From Clostridiales bacterium (lineage in GTDB: Bacteria; Bacillota; Clostridia; Lachnospirales; Lachnospiraceae): DNA of 27,412 nucleotides. Every line of letters begins with the position of its first letter. Within the stretch, counting starts at the first letter, position 1. The stretch covers positions 1 through 27,412 of the forward strand of contig JAGZHZ010000030.1 of NCBI GenBank assembly GCA_018366495.1. Direction: 5' to 3'. A program made the translations under genes and the position numbers. Shown piece after piece: positions 23,090-27,412 of this stretch. Under the pieces are notes generated by a model. The model did not search any database. It was not told where the DNA came from and saw only the letters and a list, made by a program, of their open reading frames with translations.

Positions 23090-24451
23090 TTACCTCGTGA
23101 TGTTCCGCACCCACTTTCCTGTGCGGTAACGCCATGTGCTGAACGGGATCTTCAAAAGCTCATCGCTCATCAAGATCATATAAACTACAAGCGGTGGAAA
23201 TTTGAGCCAAAATGCAGCGATAGATCCCACCACAAGACAGAATCCCCAAAGCATACCGACATCAATATACAGTCCGAATTTTGTATCTCCTCCTGCCCGG
23301 AAAATTCCAACAATCATCGTACAGTTATACGATTGTGCCAATGCAAAATATGCCATGACAAACATCATCACGCTCAGATAACTCTTTGCCTGATCGCTCA
23401 AATTCATATTTGCCTGCACAAATGGAGAAATCATTAAAATCAATGCGCCTCCTGCTGCACCGACGATGACCGCAAGTTTGATAAACCGTTTGCTGTAAAG
23501 ACGTGCAAAATTTTCTTTTCCCTCTCCGATTGCCTTTCCAATCACAATCGCAGTTGCGTTTGAAAGACCAAAGCTGATGACCATGGCCAGCTGGCGTACG
23601 ACCTGTGCCACGGAGTTTGCGGCAACCATGGAGCTTCCCAGGTGTCCAATTACAGCAGTCAGCATAGAAGTGCCTGTTCCCCAGAGCAATTCATTGATTA
23701 ATACCGGCATCGCAAATACCAGAAAATCCTTCTGCAGCTTTTTGTCTTTCACAAATAAGTCCTTGATTCTAAAACGGACTTCTTTGTTCTTAAATTTAGC
23801 ATACCACATCACAATGGCAAATTCTGTGACTCTTGCAACAAGTGTTCCGATCGCTGCGCCGCGGATTCCCAATGCCGGACATCCCAGCAGTCCAAAAATA
23901 AAAATACTGTTCAGGACAATATTTACAACCAGAGAGATGGAATATACAACGGTGGAAATGATCACTCGCTCCACACTTCTCATCAGATTCAGATAGACCA
24001 TGGTAATCGCTGTAAAGATATAAGAAATACCCACAATCTTCAGGTAAGACACACCAGCTTCAATAACTTCCGGTTCGGATGTAAAAATCTTCATGATCGG
24101 ATACGGAACGGTATAGACGGCCACTGTAAATAAAATCCCGACAAGGATCGCAATCCGCATTGCCATTCCCAATACTTTCTCTATTGTTCTAGTGTCTCTC
24201 TTTCCCCAATACTGGGCTGTCAAAACGGCTGCCCCTGACGTCAGGCCAAAAAAGATCAGGGACATGATAAACATAACCTGACCTGCCAGTGAAGATGCGG
24301 ACAGAGCAGTTTCCCCAACCTTGCCGAGCATGATGACATCGGCAGACTGAACCCCTACATTGATTAAGTTCTGCAGTGCCATCGGCAGTACAAGAGTACA
24401 CACCATCCGATAAAACTGTTTCTTTTCCTCTTTGCTGTTTAATTCTACCAT
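23090..24451 (-). CDS. MATE-family efflux transporter
   Basis: A 453-residue polytopic membrane protein with about 12 predicted helices and the typical MATE start: IALPMAL-like LVLPMALQNLINVGVQSADV, then MLGKVGETALSASSLAGQV. The second half repeats the pattern (LPVLINELLWGTG..., MLTAVIGHLGSSMVAANSVA). It should exchange cations for drugs or metabolites. The ribosome site GAAGGA is 15 bases before the first ATG, which is weak; MVCTLVLP at residue 16 is an alternative start. It is preceded by the terminator of the deacetylase gene, so it is probably an independent unit. Confidence 0.92.
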   Translation of the reverse strand: MVELNSKEEKKQFYRMVCTLVLPMALQNLINVGVQSADVIMLGKVGETALSASSLAGQVMFIMSLIFFGLTSGAAVLTAQYWGKRDTRTIEKVLGMAMRIAILVGILFTVAVYTVPYPIMKIFTSEPEVIEAGVSYLKIVGISYIFTAITMVYLNLMRSVERVIISTVVYSISLVVNIVLNSIFIFGLLGCPALGIRGAAIGTLVARVTEFAIVMWYAKFKNKEVRFRIKDLFVKDKKLQKDFLVFAMPVLINELLWGTGTSMLTAVIGHLGSSMVAANSVAQVVRQLAMVISFGLSNATAIVIGKAIGEGKENFARLYSKRFIKLAVIVGAAGGALILMISPFVQANMNLSDQAKSYLSVMMFVMAYFALAQSYNCTMIVGIFRAGGDTKFGLYIDVGMLWGFCLVVGSIAAFWLKFPPLVVYMILMSDELLKIPFSTWRYRTGKWVRNITR

Positions 24452-24500
24452 TCTTTTTTTCTGTGTCCTTCCCTTTCCTACTGTATTTTGAAATTTTTAC

Positions 24501-24541
24501 AACAGAAAAGACTGCAGCCAGTTTCTCTGGCTCGACAGCCT
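24501..24541 (-). terminator. Intrinsic terminator after the deacetylase gene
   Basis: On minus, AGGCTGTCGAGCCAG pairs with CTGGCTGCAGTCT (two small bulges) around an AGAAA loop, followed by TTTTCTGTT. It lies about 40 bases after the deacetylase stop and 50 bases before the MATE start. Confidence 0.65.
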
Positions 24542-24579
24542 TTTCCTTTCTCGTATTATATTTTCTTCCACACTGTCTG

Positions 24580-25905
24580 TCAAGTAAACGCCGGCCGTGA
24601 AGGATCGAGTATTGCAGCCGGATCAAAAAATTCTTTCTGATACTCCGCATTGTGGTACAGATTATATCCGTCAAAATTTCTTCTGCTCTGACGCATATAA
24701 TCGCCTTCTATCGACAAGAATTCATTTGTTCCCCACACACCGCAGAAATATTGAAAGCCTGCTTCCCGAAGCAGTTCTAATTTTTCACTGGGATATTCCA
24801 CTTCCGATCCATACGGATAGATGAAAATATCGGTCTCTCCTACCAAACTTTCCACCTCTGCTTTCCACTGCTGAATATCTTCCAGCGTACGGTTTTCGTC
24901 AATGATTGCAAAATCATCATGACCATAACTGTGACTGGCAATCTCCCATCCTGTCTCCCGGAGTCGTTTTGCAATCGCTCTGACCTGTTCACAGTCCTCC
25001 TCATACGTCTCGGAATCCTTTTGATTCGTTCGGTATCCGAAAGCTCCCTCATATCCTGTCTCACCTACAATACCCTTGGCTCCGCGCAGTGAAAAATCAG
25101 GATGCTGACGCACAAATTCATCCAGAATCGGAATGGCATCGTAATTTCCTATCAGCTCATTTCCATCTGCATCTATGTATAAGTTTTTCACGTCTCCATT
25201 TTCATCCAGCACAAGGCGTTGGGCAAAACCGTCATTTTTCATATAATCATAATAATTGATGTCATCCAGCGAGAGAACAAATGGAATTTTTCCCTTTGGT
25301 ACAGAAGGATAATTCTGTACGAATGTCACTTTTCCCGTTTCCTTATCGACAACCTCCTCCACAAGCTCATGAATATTAATCAGGACATATCCCTTCTCAT
25401 ACATACTCTCCAGCATTGCTTCAAATTCTTCTGTCGTCGTCATCCAGTAATTGTATCCCTCTTCCATTGCATCGCCGTCAAAAGCCCGCTCTGTATCTGC
25501 AATCAGAGAGTGAAAAAAAATGTGAGGTATCGGTCCAGTGTATACTTCCATCTCACTTTGCCCCTTTTGACATTCCACTTTCGCCTCGATCACGCGGATG
25601 TCTTTTTCATTTTCTTCAGGTACGGAATTTAAAGTCTCCATTGCCTTTTCATAGTCCATGCTGTCTATATACTCCTGGGCATCGCCAAGCGTTGCCAGGA
25701 GAGCATTTTCTTTTTCCTCTTCGATCTTCTGCAGCTGCTGTTCCGCCTTCATTTTTGGTGTCTCCACCGGTTCGTTGTTTTCATACATTCCGGTTGTCCC
25801 GATCGCCTCGGCAATCTGGTTGTTTAACTTTGCCTTGCTGCATCCAGACAGCAAAAACATACATAATGCTGTCATCGCGACAGCCGTGATTCGTCTCCCT
25901 TTCAC
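24580..25905 (-). CDS. Lipoprotein polysaccharide deacetylase-like enzyme
   Basis: A 441-residue exported carbohydrate esterase. The lipobox LLSGC gives a lipid-modified Cys22. A predicted coiled-coil/tetratricopeptide-like region (about 40-110) with repeated Glu/Lys (QQLQKIEEEKENALLATL) precedes the catalytic part. Catalytic motifs are the metal-binding SLDDINYYDY, HSYGHDD (H-x3-H) and IYPYGSE. Substrates in this family are acetylated sugars of peptidoglycan or surface glycans. I chose a GTG start at 25905 because GGAGAGGAG lies 8 bases upstream and it makes a normal signal peptide. Extension to ATGs at 25956 or 25989 would put 17-28 non-signal residues in front. The upstream leader is long. 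Confidence 0.88.
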   Translation of the reverse strand: MKGRRITAVAMTALCMFLLSGCSKAKLNNQIAEAIGTTGMYENNEPVETPKMKAEQQLQKIEEEKENALLATLGDAQEYIDSMDYEKAMETLNSVPEENEKDIRVIEAKVECQKGQSEMEVYTGPIPHIFFHSLIADTERAFDGDAMEEGYNYWMTTTEEFEAMLESMYEKGYVLINIHELVEEVVDKETGKVTFVQNYPSVPKGKIPFVLSLDDINYYDYMKNDGFAQRLVLDENGDVKNLYIDADGNELIGNYDAIPILDEFVRQHPDFSLRGAKGIVGETGYEGAFGYRTNQKDSETYEEDCEQVRAIAKRLRETGWEIASHSYGHDDFAIIDENRTLEDIQQWKAEVESLVGETDIFIYPYGSEVEYPSEKLELLREAGFQYFCGVWGTNEFLSIEGDYMRQSRRNFDGYNLYHNAEYQKEFFDPAAILDPSRPAFT

Positions 25906-26032
25906 CCTGCTTTCTCCTCTCCAAATTGTTCCGATGTCATTTCTCTTATCCCTCATGATCTGCCAGGCAAAACCTCTCGCCACACGCAAAAGCGAACTTC
26001 TGTCTTTTTATTCTGCCGACCCTGTTTTGACT

Positions 26033-26053
26033 CCCCATAGCTAAAGCAAGGGG
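26033..26053. repeat. IS200/IS605-like terminal hairpin remnant
   Basis: On minus the sequence reads CCCCTTGCTTTAGCTATGGGG, a hairpin with CCCC/GGGG ends and an inner GC-TTTA-GC fold. This pattern recalls the subterminal hairpins of IS200/IS605-family elements. No transposase or TnpB sequence is present nearby, so it may be a solo end or a chance structure. Confidence 0.35.
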
Positions 26054-26210
26054 TTTTACGACATATTTGATAATCCTCTTTTTGTTATTATATCCAAATT
26101 TTTCGCCAAATACAACCCTGTTTCCTCTATTTTCGCCATAGCCCGACTTTTTTTCTTTTAGATCTATTTTACTTTATTTCTTTACCATATCATTAATTTA
26201 ATATTTTTCC

Positions 26211-26239
26211 TTGGCAAAATAGCACTTTACTGATATAAT
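26211..26239 (+). promoter_or_regulatory. Sigma-A promoter of asnA
   Basis: TTGGCA (26211-26216) and TATAAT (26234-26239) are separated by 17 bases, 34 bases upstream of the start codon. With 5/6 and 6/6 matches it is the best promoter in the window. The short leader leaves no room for a T-box. Confidence 0.85.
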
Positions 26240-26273
26240 AGGAAAATATTATTAAGAAGGAAGGATGAGATCT

Positions 26274-27284
26274 ATGGAAACTTTTTGTATTCCAAGTGGC
26301 TATCAGTCACAGCTGAACCTGCACGATACACAGGTTGCAATCAAAACCGTCAAAGACTTTTTTCAAAAGTCCATTTCTGATAATCTTAATCTGCTGCGTG
26401 TTTCCGCACCACTTTTTGTGACACCGCAGTCCGGATTAAATGATAACTTAAACGGTGTGGAACGTCCCGTCTCTTTCGGCATCAAAGAACAAAATGATGC
26501 GCCTGCTGAAATCGTCCATTCTCTTGCAAAATGGAAACGGTATGCGTTAAAGAAATATGGGTTTTCCTACGGAGAAGGACTGTACACGGATATGAGTGCA
26601 ATCCGCCGTGACGAAGATACAGACAATATTCATTCCATCTATGTAGACCAGTGGGATTGGGAAAAAATCATAAAAAAAGAAGAACGCAGCGAAGAAACAT
26701 TAAAAGACATTGTGCGCAAGGTATATAAATCTTTAAAAAAGACTGAAAAATATATGGCTATCCAATATGATTATATTGAAGAGATTCTGCCAAAGGAAAT
26801 CTTTTTTATCACAGCTCAGGAACTGGAAAATCTGTATCCTGACTGTACTCCAAAAGAACGGGAATATAAAATTGCAAAGTTAAAAGGCGCTGTATTTATC
26901 ATGCAGATCGGCGGAACACTCGCCTCCGGTGAAAAACACGATGGCCGCGCTCCTGATTATGATGACTGGAACTTAAATGGAGATATCATTGTATATTATC
27001 CGGTGCTTGATATTGCCCTTGAGCTTTCTTCTATGGGAATCCGCGTCGATGAAGATTCTCTGGCAAAGCAGCTTTCTTTAAGCGGATGTGAAGACCGCAG
27101 AGAACTGCCGTTTCAGAAAGCAGTTTTAAATGGCGAACTTCCTTATACTGTCGGCGGCGGAATCGGTCAGTCGCGTATCTGTATGTTCTTTCTCAGAAAA
27201 GCCCATATCGGTGAAGTACAAGCTTCCCTCTGGCCGGATCACGTTGTAGAACTGGCTGAAAAAAATGGCATTCACCTGTTGTGA
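26274..27284 (+). CDS. asnA: Aspartate-ammonia ligase (ammonia-dependent asparagine synthetase A)
   Basis: A 336-residue class II aminoacyl-tRNA-synthetase-like enzyme that makes asparagine from aspartate, ammonia and ATP through an aspartyl-adenylate. Family landmarks are YQSQLNLHDTQVAIKTVKDF (N-terminal helix), VERPVSFGIK, AIRRDED, ASGEKHDGRAPDYDDW and GGGIGQSRICMFFL (motif 3 with the ATP-binding Arg). The length is that of AsnA, and it appears intact. I chose the ATG at 26274, giving METFCIPSGYQSQ, with AAGGAAGG 9 bases upstream; the ATG at 26265 is too close to the ribosome site. It is monocistronic, and its own terminator seems to be split by an IS. Confidence 0.95.
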   Translation: METFCIPSGYQSQLNLHDTQVAIKTVKDFFQKSISDNLNLLRVSAPLFVTPQSGLNDNLNGVERPVSFGIKEQNDAPAEIVHSLAKWKRYALKKYGFSYGEGLYTDMSAIRRDEDTDNIHSIYVDQWDWEKIIKKEERSEETLKDIVRKVYKSLKKTEKYMAIQYDYIEEILPKEIFFITAQELENLYPDCTPKEREYKIAKLKGAVFIMQIGGTLASGEKHDGRAPDYDDWNLNGDIIVYYPVLDIALELSSMGIRVDEDSLAKQLSLSGCEDRRELPFQKAVLNGELPYTVGGGIGQSRICMFFLRKAHIGEVQASLWPDHVVELAEKNGIHLL

Positions 27285-27295
27285 TCATTTGTATT

Positions 27296-27313
27296 AAAAA
27301 AAGGCTGCCGCAC
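27296..27313 (+). terminator. Left arm of the asnA terminator, cut by an IS
   Basis: AAAAAAGGCTGCCGCA, 11 bases after the asnA stop, is the standard left arm of an A-GGCTGCCGC...GCGGCAGCC-T terminator. The complementary right arm is not present: an IS-like sequence starts two to three bases later. The missing arm is expected on the far side of the element, outside the window. Confidence 0.5.
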
Positions 27314-27324
27314 TATGATATGCT

Positions 27325-27368
27325 ACCCTCATATAGGACAATGAAATATAAAAGTCCTATGTGGGGGT
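27325..27368 (+). promoter_or_regulatory. IS leader hairpin covering the transposase ribosome site
   Basis: ACCCTCATATAGGAC pairs with GTCCTATGTGGGGGT over all 15 positions (two G-U pairs), with a 14-base A/T loop. The right arm includes GTGGGGGT, the only Shine-Dalgarno-like sequence before the ATG at 27375. A transcript entering from asnA would fold this and hide the ribosome site. Confidence 0.6.
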
Positions 27369-27374
27369 ATTTTC

Positions 27375-27412
27375 ATGTCTAGAAAAAGTAAGATAAATCC
27401 AATAGAAAAGGT
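27375..27412 (+). CDS. IS3-like transposase OrfA, partial
   Basis: Twelve codons are visible: MSRKSKINPIEK, then the window ends inside the next codon. The basic N-terminus followed by NPIEK-type residues matches the helix-turn-helix OrfA subunit of IS3-family transposases. The ATG lies 7 bases after a G-rich ribosome site buried in the leader hairpin. Its full length, frameshift region and catalytic OrfB are outside the window, so the family assignment is tentative. Confidence 0.5.
   Translation, partial: MSRKSKINPIEK

Larger units (their letters stand above)
25906..26273. other. Divergent intergenic region with long deacetylase leader and asnA promoter
   Basis: On minus, TATAAT (26087-26092) with a weak -35 (TTGTAT, 17-base spacer) may drive the deacetylase through a leader of about 175 bases. 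The leader contains an IS605-like hairpin (26033-26053) and several small frames without ribosome sites. On plus, the asnA promoter lies at 26211-26239. I looked for a T-box or riboswitch and saw none. Confidence 0.45.
27316..27412 (+). mobile_element. 5' end of an IS3-like insertion sequence
   Basis: The element probably begins with TGATATGCTACCCTCATATA. It carries a 15-bp leader hairpin (27325-27339 with 27354-27368) and then the start of a transposase gene. The window ends 36 bases into that gene, so the family is inferred from the encoded MSRKSKINPIEK, which is typical of IS3-family OrfA N-termini in Clostridia. The right end is not visible. Confidence 0.55.

Noticed and set aside
26100..26273. 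T-box riboswitch ahead of asnA
   Set aside because: The promoter lies only 34 bases before the start, and no T-box sequence, specifier loop or antiterminator is present.
1..27412. CRISPR array, tRNA or rRNA gene, toxin-antitoxin pair or canonical defence operon
   Set aside because: I saw no regularly spaced direct repeats, no cloverleaf candidates and no recognised defence domain in any convincing gene.

Overview
The window looks like part of a Lachnospiraceae-type (Clostridia, Firmicutes) gut anaerobe chromosome. The reasons are strong AGGAGG ribosome sites, frequent TTG/GTG starts, an oxygen-sensitive class III ribonucleotide reductase, a four-cluster ferredoxin, a DUF1836 regulator, a YerC/TrpR-like regulator and AsnA. 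Both window edges appear to touch insertion-sequence ends: an IS-like terminus truncates a gene at about 98, and an IS3-like transposase begins at 27375. The window may therefore be a contig or segment bounded by repeats.

Region 1 (1-8845) is one end of an integrative conjugative element (ICE) abutting the 3' end of rlmD. All its genes are on the minus strand. In transcription order they are two small ICE proteins (8340-8516, 7995-8330), parA and parB (overlapping), a 1381-residue sortase-type adhesin with a thioester head and ten SpaA-like repeats, a 30-residue membrane microprotein, a 100-aa protein, and a tightly coupled set of small proteins. Two of that set are paralogous and one is a zinc-ribbon microprotein. 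The set ends in an LPD-type protein cut off after about 87 residues. A clean promoter (8542-8571) and an upstream terminator (8586-8625) insulate the ICE end from rlmD. No recombinase, relaxase or type IV secretion gene is in view.

Region 2 (8846-14854) is housekeeping: rlmD, a small acidic-tailed membrane protein and pcrA on minus, DUF1836 divergent on plus, then yerC/yecD-like and a PHP-domain hydrolase on minus. Several sigma-A promoters with 17-bp spacers and several intrinsic terminators can be read directly.

Region 3 (14855-20037) holds a stand-alone ferredoxin with four [4Fe-4S] motifs and an orphan NMT1/SsuA-like substrate-binding protein on plus. On minus are an OmpR-type response regulator and its histidine kinase, preceded by a compact amidohydrolase.

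Region 4 (20066-25905, minus) holds nrdD followed by a HAD phosphatase, with no nrdG beside them, a MATE exporter, and a lipoprotein polysaccharide deacetylase. Region 5 (26211-27412, plus) is asnA with a textbook promoter. After it, an IS3-like element has apparently inserted into the loop of the asnA terminator. The IS leader folds over the transposase ribosome binding site.

I see no tRNA, rRNA, CRISPR array, T-box or canonical defence system. The most unusual content is the ICE surface-adhesin module and the IS/terminator arrangement at the right edge.
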